Shown here: positions 14,919-21,251 of the stretch, one piece after another
Layout of the letters: each line of letters starts with the position of its first letter
How positions within the stretch are numbered: the stretch's first letter is position 1
Assembly: GCA_024681565.1 (NCBI GenBank)
Contig: JAILAO010000024.1
Span: 1 to 21,251 of the forward strand
DNA from: Bacteroidales bacterium
GTDB taxonomy: Bacteria; Bacteroidota; Bacteroidia; Bacteroidales; UBA932
Reading direction: 5' to 3'
Length of the DNA: 21,251 bases
Position numbers and translations under genes: made by a program
Notes under the pieces: model-generated
Told to the model about the DNA's origin: nothing
What the model saw: the letters and a program-made list of their open reading frames with translations, nothing else
Database searches by the model: none

Positions 14919-15746
14919 TTATCTGGCTTGTTGGGTATGGTGCTGTTGACGTCCCTTGAAATGGTCCATGACGGTGTAGAGCCCGCAGATGTCGCCGAAA
15001 ATGAAATCGAACCAGGTCTGCGGGAAGATCCCCTGCATCAGCCGGATGAAATGCTGGCTGAAGGGAATGCCCCGGTACCAGCGGTCCCGCTCTACGGCAC
15101 GGATCGCTTTGCGGGCAACGACTTCGGGGTCCTGGATCTTGAAGAAGGAGCGGATCCCGTCGAACATGCCCGTGTTGATGAAGTAGGGGGCGATGGTGGT
15201 AACGTGTACCGGACTCTTCTCGCGGGTGAGCTCGATGCGGAGAGACTGCGACCAGCCGATGGAAGCCCACTTCGAAGAGGTGTAGAGGGCCATCTTGGGC
15301 AGGGCCAGCATCCCGGCAGAAGAGGTGATGTTGCAGATATGACCGCGTCCCCGGGCCTGCATGTCATGCAGGCAGCGCAGGGTGACGAACATGGCTCCCT
15401 TGGTATTGATGTCGATGGTGCGGATGATATCCTGGTCGGTCTGCTCGGCGAAACTTTTGTTGTTGGTGATGATGCCGGCGTTGTTGATGAGCAGGTCCAC
15501 GTCTCCGCAGGCTTTTCGGGTCGCTGCATATGCAGCGTCCACCGAGGCGGGATCGGAGATGTCTGCGCGGAATCCGCAGACCTTGCCGAGCGGGGAGAGT
15601 TCCTGCACCGTCGCGTCGATGGCGCTTTCGTTGATGTCCCAGATGACCAGCTGGCGGGCGCCTTTTTCAAGGCAGATCCTGGCCATGATTTTCCCGATGC
15701 CGGAGCAGGCTCCGGTAATCAGGACGGTGTTTCCTTGTATTTTCAT
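14919..15746 (-). CDS. Short-chain dehydrogenase/reductase (classical, SDR16C-like)
   Basis: NAD(P)-dependent alcohol/carbonyl oxidoreductase. The 275-residue protein has the cofactor motif TGACSGIG (11-18), an Asp after the second strand (VIWDINE, which favours NAD), ADISD (61-65), LLINNAGI (85-92), the catalytic serine region NITSSAGML and YTSSK (Tyr155, Lys159). The C-terminal part beyond the Rossmann core (FSQHFIRLMQGIFPQTWFDF) is rich in aromatic and hydrophobic residues, as in retinol- and lipid-active SDRs. The overall look recalls SDR16C/RDH10-type enzymes; this is pattern memory, not a search. It forms a pair with the aldehyde dehydrogenase one base downstream. A weak -7-like element (TAATTTCA on the minus strand, 15772-15779) and a direct repeat (15808-15838) lie upstream. 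Confidence 0.88.
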   Translation of the reverse strand: MKIQGNTVLITGACSGIGKIMARICLEKGARQLVIWDINESAIDATVQELSPLGKVCGFRADISDPASVDAAYAATRKACGDVDLLINNAGIITNNKSFAEQTDQDIIRTIDINTKGAMFVTLRCLHDMQARGRGHICNITSSAGMLALPKMALYTSSKWASIGWSQSLRIELTREKSPVHVTTIAPYFINTGMFDGIRSFFKIQDPEVVARKAIRAVERDRWYRGIPFSQHFIRLMQGIFPQTWFDFIFGDICGLYTVMDHFKGRQQHHTQQAR

Positions 15747-15807
15747 TTCAAACGGTTTGGGTTTCAGCCGGTGAAATTACGCATATTGTACGCGCGATGG
15801 ATGTAAA

Positions 15808-15838
15808 TGTGGCGAAATCCAGGCCTTTTGTGGCGAAA
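15808..15838. repeat. Direct repeat TGTGGCGAAA x2, 21-bp period
   Basis: TGTGGCGAAA occurs at 15808-15817 and again at 15829-15838, exactly 21 bp apart, which is two helical turns. It lies in the 100-bp spacer between the sdaA stop and the SDR start, some 60-90 bp upstream of the SDR ATG. The position and phasing fit a binding site for a dimeric regulator of the SDR/ALDH pair. Chance is possible because each copy is only 10 bp. Confidence 0.5.
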
Positions 15839-15846
15839 CGAAGCTG

Positions 15847-17076
15847 TTATTTGTCGGCGGGGGCGGCTTTTCCGGAGTAGCCCCGGGCAAGTCCGCCGGT
15901 ACTTGTCTCCTTGTACAGGGACGGCAGGTCGTGGCCGGTCTGTTTCATCACCTGGACCACTTCGTCGAAAGATACCCGGTGGAACCCGTCGGAGAAGGAG
16001 GCATAGATGTTGGCGTCCAGCGCCCGGGCGGCGGCAAAGGCATTGCGCTCGATGCAGGGAATCTGCACCAGTCCGCATACGGGATCGCAAGTCATTCCGA
16101 GGTGGTGCTCCAACCCCATTTCCGCAGCGTATTCGACCTGGGTCGGCGTACCGCCGTACAACCAGCAGGTGGCGGCGGATGCCATGGCGCACGCTACGCC
16201 GACTTCGCCCTGGCAGCCGACGTCCGCGCCCGAGATGGAGGCGTTCTGCTTGACGACGTTGCCGAAAATGCCGCCGGTCGCGAGCGCATGCAGGATGCGC
16301 CGTTCCGAGAATTCGTGGCTCTTGTACTGGTGGTACAGCACGGCGGGCATGACGCCGCAGGACCCGCAGGTCGGAGCGGTGACGATGGTGCCGCCGCAGG
16401 CGTTTTGCTCGCTGACCGCGAGCGCATAGGAGAAGACGAGCCCGCGGCTCTGCAGGTTCGGCTTGTAGCCGGTAGCCTTGATGTGGTAGGTCGCCGCCTT
16501 GCGGGAAATGCACAGGGGACCGGGCAGTGCGCCTTCGGTGTCGAGGCCTTCTTCGACGGAAGTTTTCATGGCTTCCCAGACCGTATGCAGGTAGTCCCAG
16601 ATGTCGGAGCCTTCGCGGCGTTCGACGTATTCCCAGTAACTGCGTCCGCGCTCCTGGCACCAGGCCAGGATCTCCGCGATGGTGTTGAGGTCATAGACTT
16701 CGGGACCCTCGTCACGGATCCCGCCGGCTTCTCCTTCCGAGAGGGAACCGCCGCCGACGCTGTACACGGTCCATTCGTCCGTGACGGTGCCGGATGCATC
16801 CCGGGAGACGAATTTCATCCCGTTGGGATGGTAAGGCAGGAATATCTCCGGCTTCCATACGATCCGGGCGGGGGCCGTGGGGTTCAGGGCGTCGAGGATG
16901 GCCACGTCCGTGAGATGTCCTTTGCCGGTGGCGGCAAGGCTGCCGTAGAGGGTGACTTCGAATGAGGCCGCTTCCGGATGCCGGGCGGCAAAAGCGTTTG
17001 CGGCCTTCTGCGGCCCCATGGTGTGGCTGCTGGAAGGGCCCCGGCCGATCTTGTAGAGTTCTTTGAGCGATTTCAT
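15847..17076 (-). CDS. sdaA: L-serine ammonia-lyase, iron-sulfur-dependent, single chain
   Basis: Deaminates L-serine to pyruvate and ammonia using a catalytic [4Fe-4S] cluster. The ATG at 17076 (409 residues) is chosen because the protein then opens with the family start MKSLKELYKIGRGPSSSHTMGP; a longer open frame upstream lies inside the DUF3737 gene and is not homologous. The N-terminal beta domain runs to about 150 and the alpha domain follows. The three cluster cysteines match the E. coli spacing: Cys288 in VGCQGEVG, Cys330 in MTCDPVCG and Cys341 in IPCIERN (42 and 11 apart). APTCGSCGVMPA (234-245) is also present. The start overlaps the DUF3737 stop by one base (TGATG). The protein is somewhat shorter than E. 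coli SdaA. Confidence 0.95.
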   Translation of the reverse strand: MKSLKELYKIGRGPSSSHTMGPQKAANAFAARHPEAASFEVTLYGSLAATGKGHLTDVAILDALNPTAPARIVWKPEIFLPYHPNGMKFVSRDASGTVTDEWTVYSVGGGSLSEGEAGGIRDEGPEVYDLNTIAEILAWCQERGRSYWEYVERREGSDIWDYLHTVWEAMKTSVEEGLDTEGALPGPLCISRKAATYHIKATGYKPNLQSRGLVFSYALAVSEQNACGGTIVTAPTCGSCGVMPAVLYHQYKSHEFSERRILHALATGGIFGNVVKQNASISGADVGCQGEVGVACAMASAATCWLYGGTPTQVEYAAEMGLEHHLGMTCDPVCGLVQIPCIERNAFAAARALDANIYASFSDGFHRVSFDEVVQVMKQTGHDLPSLYKETSTGGLARGYSGKAAPADK

Positions 17077-17930
17077 CAGATTCTTTTTCCTCCGATTTCT
17101 ATGATGCAGTCGGCCGGCGCCTTGATGTTGCTGTCCAGGATCAGTTCTCCGCAGGAATCGGCCCGGACGGAACCGGAACGGGGGTTCTTGATGGAGGTGA
17201 CGTGCCCCCGGATGGTGGCCCGGACATCGGAATACTCCAGCGCCAGGTCGGCGTCGGGTTCGAAACTGCAGTCCTCGAGCACCAGTCCGTCGGCATAGCA
17301 TAGCGGCTGGGTGCCGCCGATACGGCAGCGCACCAGGCGCAGGTTCTTGGAGTGCCAGCCGAGGTATTCCCCGTTGATGAAGGAGTCATAGACGGTCACG
17401 TCCTCCGTTTCCCAGAGGGAATCCTTGCTCTGCAGGTCGCTGTCGCGGATCTCCACGTTCCTGGCATGCTGGAAGGAATAGTTGCCGAAAAGCTTCAGGT
17501 CGCGGACCTTGATGTTGCTGCAGTGCATGAAGATGTAGTCGGCCTCGCGGGCCTCCACGTGCTCGATGTCGATCCCGTCACAGGACCAGAAAGTCTCCTG
17601 GGCATGGGGCATCACGACGTTGCGGAGCCGGATGTCCGAACTCTCCCGGAACATCTTGGGAGCCTCCTGGCGGCAGTCCAGCAACTCCATGCCGCGGCTG
17701 TGCCACAGCGACGAACGGGCGCCTTCGGTGAAAACGCAGTCTTCCGCACGGAAGTTCTCGCAGCACCAGAAAACATATTTCCCTTCGAAACGGCAACGGC
17801 GTGCTTCAATGTCGGAGCCTTCCTTGATCGAGGATTCTCCTTTGTGGATGGTGACGTTCTCGAGATAGAGTCCGTGCCTGTTGTAGAGCGGCCGTTCTCC
17901 GCCGAATTCCTGATTCAGTATCTTTTCCAT
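17076..17930 (-). CDS. DUF3737 family right-handed beta-helix protein
   Basis: Function unknown. I recognise the DUF3737 family opening (NQEFGGERPLYNRHGLYLENVTI). I chose the ATG at 17930 (284 residues) over 17987 because this family motif follows it at once and the upstream stretch overlaps the promoter. The sequence is a series of about 20-residue rungs with repeated patterns such as DIEARRCRFEGKYVFWC, NFRAEDCVF, DIRLRNVVM, NIKVRDLKLFGNYSF and NVEIRDSDLQ, typical of pectate-lyase-like parallel beta-helices. Many aromatic (F/W/Y), His and Cys residues stack at equivalent rung positions. There is no signal peptide, so it is probably cytosolic. A carbohydrate-binding or sugar-modifying role is possible by fold only. 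It is translationally coupled to sdaA (1-base overlap). Confidence 0.82.
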   Translation of the reverse strand: MEKILNQEFGGERPLYNRHGLYLENVTIHKGESSIKEGSDIEARRCRFEGKYVFWCCENFRAEDCVFTEGARSSLWHSRGMELLDCRQEAPKMFRESSDIRLRNVVMPHAQETFWSCDGIDIEHVEAREADYIFMHCSNIKVRDLKLFGNYSFQHARNVEIRDSDLQSKDSLWETEDVTVYDSFINGEYLGWHSKNLRLVRCRIGGTQPLCYADGLVLEDCSFEPDADLALEYSDVRATIRGHVTSIKNPRSGSVRADSCGELILDSNIKAPADCIIEIGGKRI

Positions 17931-17956
17931 GGATAGCGTGGTCTTTAAAAGGATGG

Positions 17957-17988
17957 CGAAGATACACAAAAAACAACGATTGGACAAA
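17957..17988 (-). promoter_or_regulatory. Promoter of the DUF3737-sdaA operon
   Basis: On the minus strand, TTTG (17988-17985), a 20-bp spacer and TATCTTCG (17964-17957) give the same spacing as the pheA promoter, with C in place of T at one -7 position. The start would fall about 20 bases before the DUF3737 ATG at 17930. Confidence 0.6.
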
Positions 17989-18047
17989 TCCCGTTCTTTT
18001 TTGGCAGATTTTTCGCTTATACTATGGGCAATTTGAGATTATTTGGA

Positions 18048-18055
18048 TATTTTTG
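18048..18055 (+). promoter_or_regulatory. -7 promoter element of the aminotransferase operon
   Basis: TATTTTTG is identical to the pheA -7 element and is likewise followed by CAA. It lies 26 bp before the ATG at 18082. No TTTG is found at a proper -33 distance. The leader ends in TAGTAGTATTA (18072-18082), a word shared with the pheA leader (9432-9442). Confidence 0.55.
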
Positions 18056-18081
18056 CAAGAATCAGTTAAATTAGTAGTATT

Positions 18082-19308
18082 ATGCCGTTGCACATTTCCG
18101 CCAAAACGCAGGCGATGCCTGCCTCTGCCATCCGGAAGCTCGTCCCGCTGTCCGACGCTGCCAAGGCGCAGGGCGTCAAAGTATATCATCTCAATGTCGG
18201 TGCACCTGATATCAAGTCTCCGGACTGTGCTTTCGAAGCCGTTGTCTCGAAATGCCGGGGGATGCACCATCTGTCCTATACGAATTCCGCCGGCCTGATC
18301 GAACTCCGGGAAGGCCTTGTGAACAAGTATTACAAAAAGATCGGCATCGACATCGAAGTGTCTGAACTGCTCGTCGACGTTGCCGGAAGCGAAGCCTTTG
18401 CTGTGGCGATGCAGATAGCCGCCGGCCCGGGCGACGAGATCATTGTCGTGGAGCCGTTCTATACCAACTACCAGACGTTCGCCTATCTCAACAACATTAC
18501 CCTGAAGGCCGTCCCGACGGATATCCGAGAAGGTTTCAAGGTGCCGGATATTTCCGAATTCGAGAAGCTGGTGACCCCGCATACGCGTGCCGTGCTGATC
18601 AGCAACCCCTGCAATCCGTCCGGAAAACTGTTTACGAAAGAGGAAATGCTCGCCATCGGCGACTTCTGCCGCCGGCATGACCTTTTCCTGATCTCGGACG
18701 AGGTGTACCGGGAGTTCTGCTACACCGAAGAGCCGCATTTCTCGGCCATGAACATCCCCGGATGCGGGCAGAACGTCATCCTGGTGGATTCCGTCTCCAA
18801 GCGCTACAACCTTTGCGGCGCCCGTATCGGCTGCATCGTCTCCCACAACAAGGAGGTGATGGCCGCGGCGCTCAAGTTCGCCCAGTCGCGTCTGTGCCCG
18901 CCGGTACTTGGCCAGTATGCCGCGATCGGCGCCCTGGATACGCCCCAGAGCTATTTTGACGAGGTGCGGGAAGAGTACATCCGTCGGCGCGACTGCGCTG
19001 TCCGGATGCTGAACGACATCCCCGGTGTCTTTGCACCCAAACCTTTCGGCGCCTTCTATACCGTGGCCGAACTGCCGGTTGAAAATGCGGAAGATTTCGC
19101 CCGCTGGATGCTGACCGATTTCCGGATCGACGGTGCCACCACGATGGTGACCCCCGCCGCTTCGTTCTACAAGACTCCGGGCGTGGGCCGGAACCACGCG
19201 CGCATCGCCTATGTGCTGGAGGTCCCCGAACTGGAAAAAGCCCTGCATATCCTTGGCGAGGGGCTTGAGACTTACCGAAAACTGCATGGATATGAAGGGG
19301 TGGCGTAA
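18082..19308 (+). CDS. Class I PLP-dependent aminotransferase (aspartate/aromatic type)
   Basis: Transfers an amino group between an amino acid and a 2-oxo acid. The 408-residue protein has the fold type I landmarks: LNVGAPDIKSP (37-47), LSYTNSAGLIELREGL (64-79), VEPFYTNY (123-130), SNPCNPSG (174-181, Asn178), SDEVYREF (205-212, Asp206, Tyr209), the PLP lysine in SVSKRYNLCGARIG (Lys240) and the carboxylate-binding arginine in NHARIAYV (Arg374). This set fits aspartate aminotransferases of the Iγ/Iβ type, which often also accept aromatic keto acids. The aromatic operon in this window lacks its own aminotransferase and shares leader sequence with this gene, so a role in Phe/Tyr formation is a fair inference. 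Its 3' end overlaps the acyltransferase gene. Confidence 0.92.
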   Translation: MPLHISAKTQAMPASAIRKLVPLSDAAKAQGVKVYHLNVGAPDIKSPDCAFEAVVSKCRGMHHLSYTNSAGLIELREGLVNKYYKKIGIDIEVSELLVDVAGSEAFAVAMQIAAGPGDEIIVVEPFYTNYQTFAYLNNITLKAVPTDIREGFKVPDISEFEKLVTPHTRAVLISNPCNPSGKLFTKEEMLAIGDFCRRHDLFLISDEVYREFCYTEEPHFSAMNIPGCGQNVILVDSVSKRYNLCGARIGCIVSHNKEVMAAALKFAQSRLCPPVLGQYAAIGALDTPQSYFDEVREEYIRRRDCAVRMLNDIPGVFAPKPFGAFYTVAELPVENAEDFARWMLTDFRIDGATTMVTPAASFYKTPGVGRNHARIAYVLEVPELEKALHILGEGLETYRKLHGYEGVA

Positions 19309-19849
19309 ATTCTGCGGCTGGCTCCTGCGGGTGCTCGGGTGGACGGCCGTGGAGCCGTTGCCCGAGGAGAAGAAATGCATCATTCTCGGTGCTCCGCATA
19401 CAACAGTCTGGGATTTTTTCATCTCCTACCTGTATTTTAAATCTATCGGTGGAGACGGTCTCTGCATGGTCAAGAAGGAGATGTTCTTCCCTCCGTTGGG
19501 CTGGATCCTGCGGGCGATGGGCGGCATCCCGGTGGACCGGGCCAATTCCGGCGCCCTGGTGCGCAGCCTGATCTCCGAAATGAAGACCCGCGAGACCTTC
19601 CATCTGGCCATTGCGCCTGAGGGCACACGCAAGCCTGTCAGGCGCTGGAAGAGCGGATATCACCTGATTGCCCGGGAATCCGGCGTCCCCGTCTATCTGG
19701 GCTATTTCGATTGGAAGCGCAAACGCGTCGGCCGCGGACAGAAGTTCGAACTGACGGACGATGCCGCCGCTGATACCCGCCGTATCCAGGAAATTTACGA
19801 ATCCATGGATCTCGGCGCCCGTCACCCCGACCACTATCTGACCCACTGA
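19292..19849 (+). CDS. PlsC-type lysophospholipid acyltransferase family protein
   Basis: Small acyltransferase of the 1-acyl-glycerol-3-phosphate acyltransferase superfamily, acting at the inner face of the membrane. I chose the ATG at 19292 (186 residues, MKGWRKFCGWLLRVLGW); an ATG two codons earlier at 19286 is equally possible, and anything further upstream lies in the aminotransferase. The catalytic HX4D motif is HTTVWD (36-41) in ILGAPHTTVWDFF. GGIPVDR (77-83) and IAPEGTRKPVRRWKSG (107-122) are the other conserved blocks. The length is near that of the compact family subgroup whose motif is GAPHTSNWD. There is no signal peptide; the start is amphipathic. It overlaps the aminotransferase by about 17 bases and the acyl ligase by one base. 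The acyl acceptor is unknown. Confidence 0.88.
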   Translation: MKGWRKFCGWLLRVLGWTAVEPLPEEKKCIILGAPHTTVWDFFISYLYFKSIGGDGLCMVKKEMFFPPLGWILRAMGGIPVDRANSGALVRSLISEMKTRETFHLAIAPEGTRKPVRRWKSGYHLIARESGVPVYLGYFDWKRKRVGRGQKFELTDDAAADTRRIQEIYESMDLGARHPDHYLTH

Positions 19850-21251
19850 TGAGACACGAATTCAAGACCCTTTTCGACCTCTACGACCACGCTGCGACCA
19901 AATTCGCCAAGCGGACCGCCGCACAGTTCACGGATGGCGGACAGACTTACACCTATGCCCATTATAAGGAAAGTTGCGAGAACCTTTCCCGGATCCTGTC
20001 CAATTTCGGCATCGGTGCCTTTGACAAGGTGGCCATCCTCTCGGAGAACATGCCGCATTGGGGAATTGCCTTTTTTGCCATCACGGCTTATGGACGCATC
20101 GCTGTCCCGATGCTCAACGAACTGTCCAGCAGCGAGGTGGAAAACATCCTGGTGCACTCTGAAGCCAAGGCCATCTTCGTCTCCCGCCGCCAGATGAAAA
20201 AACTCAGCGAAGAGATGATGGAGCGGCTGGCACTGGTGATCGACATCGAGGATTTCAGTTTCATCAAGCATGCCGACGACGCCTTTACCTGCGACGGTCG
20301 CGTGGCCACGCCCAACCCGATGGACATGGCGGCGCTCATCTATACTTCCGGGACGACGGGCAGCCCAAAAGGCGTGATGCTCAGCCACCGGAATTTCTGC
20401 GCATCGGTCCTGGACTCGTGGTATGCGCAGCCGGAGAACAAGCATTCCGTCTTTCTGTCCATCCTCCCGATGGCCCATACCTATGAGATGACCCTCGGGT
20501 TGCTCTATCCTTTCTCCGTCGGAGCCCGGGTGTGCTACCTGCAAAAGGTTCCCACGCCCTCCGTCCTGCTTCAGACCCTGAAAGAAGTCCGTCCGACCAC
20601 GATCCTTTCCGTTCCGCTCATCATTGAGAAGATTTACAAGAACAGCGTAGTTCCGACGGTCCGCGGCAGCAAGTTCCTGACCTACCTGAAGGAGCACATG
20701 CCCCGGCTGCTCTGCGTGCTGATCGGCTTCAAGCTCCGCAATATCTTCGGCGGCCGCCTGCATTTCTTCGGCATCGGCGGCGCCAAGTTGGATACCGAGG
20801 TGGAGACCTTCCTGCACCGTGCCAGTTTCACGTACGGCATCGGCTACGGCCTCACGGAGACGGCTCCGCTGGTCTGTGCGGCCGCGCCCTTCAAGACCCA
20901 CGTAGGTACGACCGGTCCTGCAACCCATGGCGTCCGGATCCGTTTGGAGAACATCAATCCGGAGACGGGACTCGGTGAAATCGCCGTCAAGGGCCCGAAC
21001 GTGATGATGGGCTATTACAAGGATTATGAGCGGACGCAGTCGGTCCTCAGCCAGGACGGCTGGTTCCGTACCGGCGACCTCGCCTGCATGGACGCGAAGG
21101 GCCGTTATTCCATACGCGGACGCCTGCGCAATATGATCGTCGGTGCCTCCGGGGAAAACATCTATCCGGAGGAGATCGAGAATGTGATCAACAGTATGGA
21201 AGGCATCGGCGAATCCCTGGTCATCCAGCGGGACGGTCACCTGATCGCCCT
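19849..21251 (+). CDS. AMP-forming acyl-CoA/ACP ligase (3'-partial)
   Basis: Adenylate-forming enzyme that activates a fatty or other carboxylic acid as acyl-AMP and then as a thioester. The ATG at 19849 overlaps the acyltransferase stop (TGATG). 467 codons are visible before the window ends, and family members run 550-600. Motifs are the P-loop IYTSGTTGSPKGVMLSH (164-180), LPMAHTYEMTLGLL (206-219), GIGGAKLD (308-315), YGLTETAPL (333-341), GWFRTGDL (404-411), RGRLRNMIVGASGENIYP (423-440) and the hinge region EEIE. This looks like a long-chain acyl-CoA synthetase (FadD/FAA1 type). It could instead load an acyl carrier protein; the C-terminal domain needed to judge this is cut off. Confidence 0.92.
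   Translation, partial: MRHEFKTLFDLYDHAATKFAKRTAAQFTDGGQTYTYAHYKESCENLSRILSNFGIGAFDKVAILSENMPHWGIAFFAITAYGRIAVPMLNELSSSEVENILVHSEAKAIFVSRRQMKKLSEEMMERLALVIDIEDFSFIKHADDAFTCDGRVATPNPMDMAALIYTSGTTGSPKGVMLSHRNFCASVLDSWYAQPENKHSVFLSILPMAHTYEMTLGLLYPFSVGARVCYLQKVPTPSVLLQTLKEVRPTTILSVPLIIEKIYKNSVVPTVRGSKFLTYLKEHMPRLLCVLIGFKLRNIFGGRLHFFGIGGAKLDTEVETFLHRASFTYGIGYGLTETAPLVCAAAPFKTHVGTTGPATHGVRIRLENINPETGLGEIAVKGPNVMMGYYKDYERTQSVLSQDGWFRTGDLACMDAKGRYSIRGRLRNMIVGASGENIYPEEIENVINSMEGIGESLVIQRDGHLIA

Noticed and set aside
17077..17301. N-terminal extension of sdaA by 75 codons.
   Set aside because: The extension is Arg/Pro-rich, lies inside the DUF3737 gene in another frame, and precedes the family's normal start (MKSLKELYKIGRGPSSSH).
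19834..21240. A 468-codon minus-strand open frame at the right edge.
   Set aside because: It lies opposite the AMP-forming ligase, which has all adenylation motifs. The antisense product is low-complexity and has no family signature.
1..21251. CRISPR arrays, insertion sequences, phage or integrative elements.
   Set aside because: No regularly spaced repeats, transposase or integrase motifs, or terminal inverted repeats were seen. The tRNA-Arg is followed by a simple terminator and not by an integrase or an attachment-site duplication.

Overview
The window looks like chromosome from a GC-rich member of the Bacteroidales. This is inferred from Bacteroidetes-type promoters (TTTG, about 20 bp, then TAnnTTTG or a close variant), A/T-rich leaders without clear Shine-Dalgarno sequences, and the gene families present. 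I see no insertion sequence, phage, integrase or CRISPR array. The genes are ordinary metabolism and cell-envelope functions packed into short operons, and genus cannot be told from the sequence alone.

Layout. (1) 3-4018, plus strand: the 3' part of 6-phosphogluconate dehydrogenase (gnd), then a tagaturonate epimerase-like gene (uxaE) and a mannitol-dehydrogenase-family fructuronate reductase (uxuB), closed by a strong terminator. (2) fabD on the minus strand, divergent from a tRNA-Arg(CCG) gene, with the promoters packed around a small palindrome. (3) 5209-9375, minus strand: three exported or membrane-anchored enzymes, namely two tandem paralogous histidine phosphatases and one serine hydrolase of the beta-lactamase fold. 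(4) 9447-13536, plus strand: a compact aromatic amino acid operon, pheA-aroC-tyrA-DAHP synthase. (5) 13544-17930, minus strand: a beta-helix DUF3737 gene overlapping sdaA (L-serine dehydratase), then a short-chain dehydrogenase and a class 3 aldehyde dehydrogenase. (6) 18082 to the right edge, plus strand: a PLP aminotransferase, a PlsC-type acyltransferase and an AMP-forming acyl ligase that runs off the window, all with overlapping ends.

How the genes work together. UxaE and UxuB would take tagaturonate through fructuronate to mannonate, so galacturonate and glucuronate could share one reductase. The aromatic operon supplies the entry step (DAHP synthase), the chorismate-forming step and both prephenate branches. 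It lacks the transaminase that finishes Phe and Tyr. The aminotransferase at 18082 has the same -7 element and the same 11-base leader word as pheA, so it is a candidate for that role. The SDR and aldehyde dehydrogenase pair suggests stepwise oxidation of a hydrophobic alcohol through its aldehyde to an acid. The last operon suggests acyl activation and acyl transfer, with an amino-acid link that is not explained.

No clearly new defence or mobile system was found. The most interesting leads are the coupled aminotransferase/acyltransferase/ligase operon, the DUF3737-sdaA overlap, the UxaE route beside gnd, the Clostridia-like look of the aromatic operon, a hairpin across two convergent stop codons, and a two-turn direct repeat upstream of the SDR/ALDH pair.
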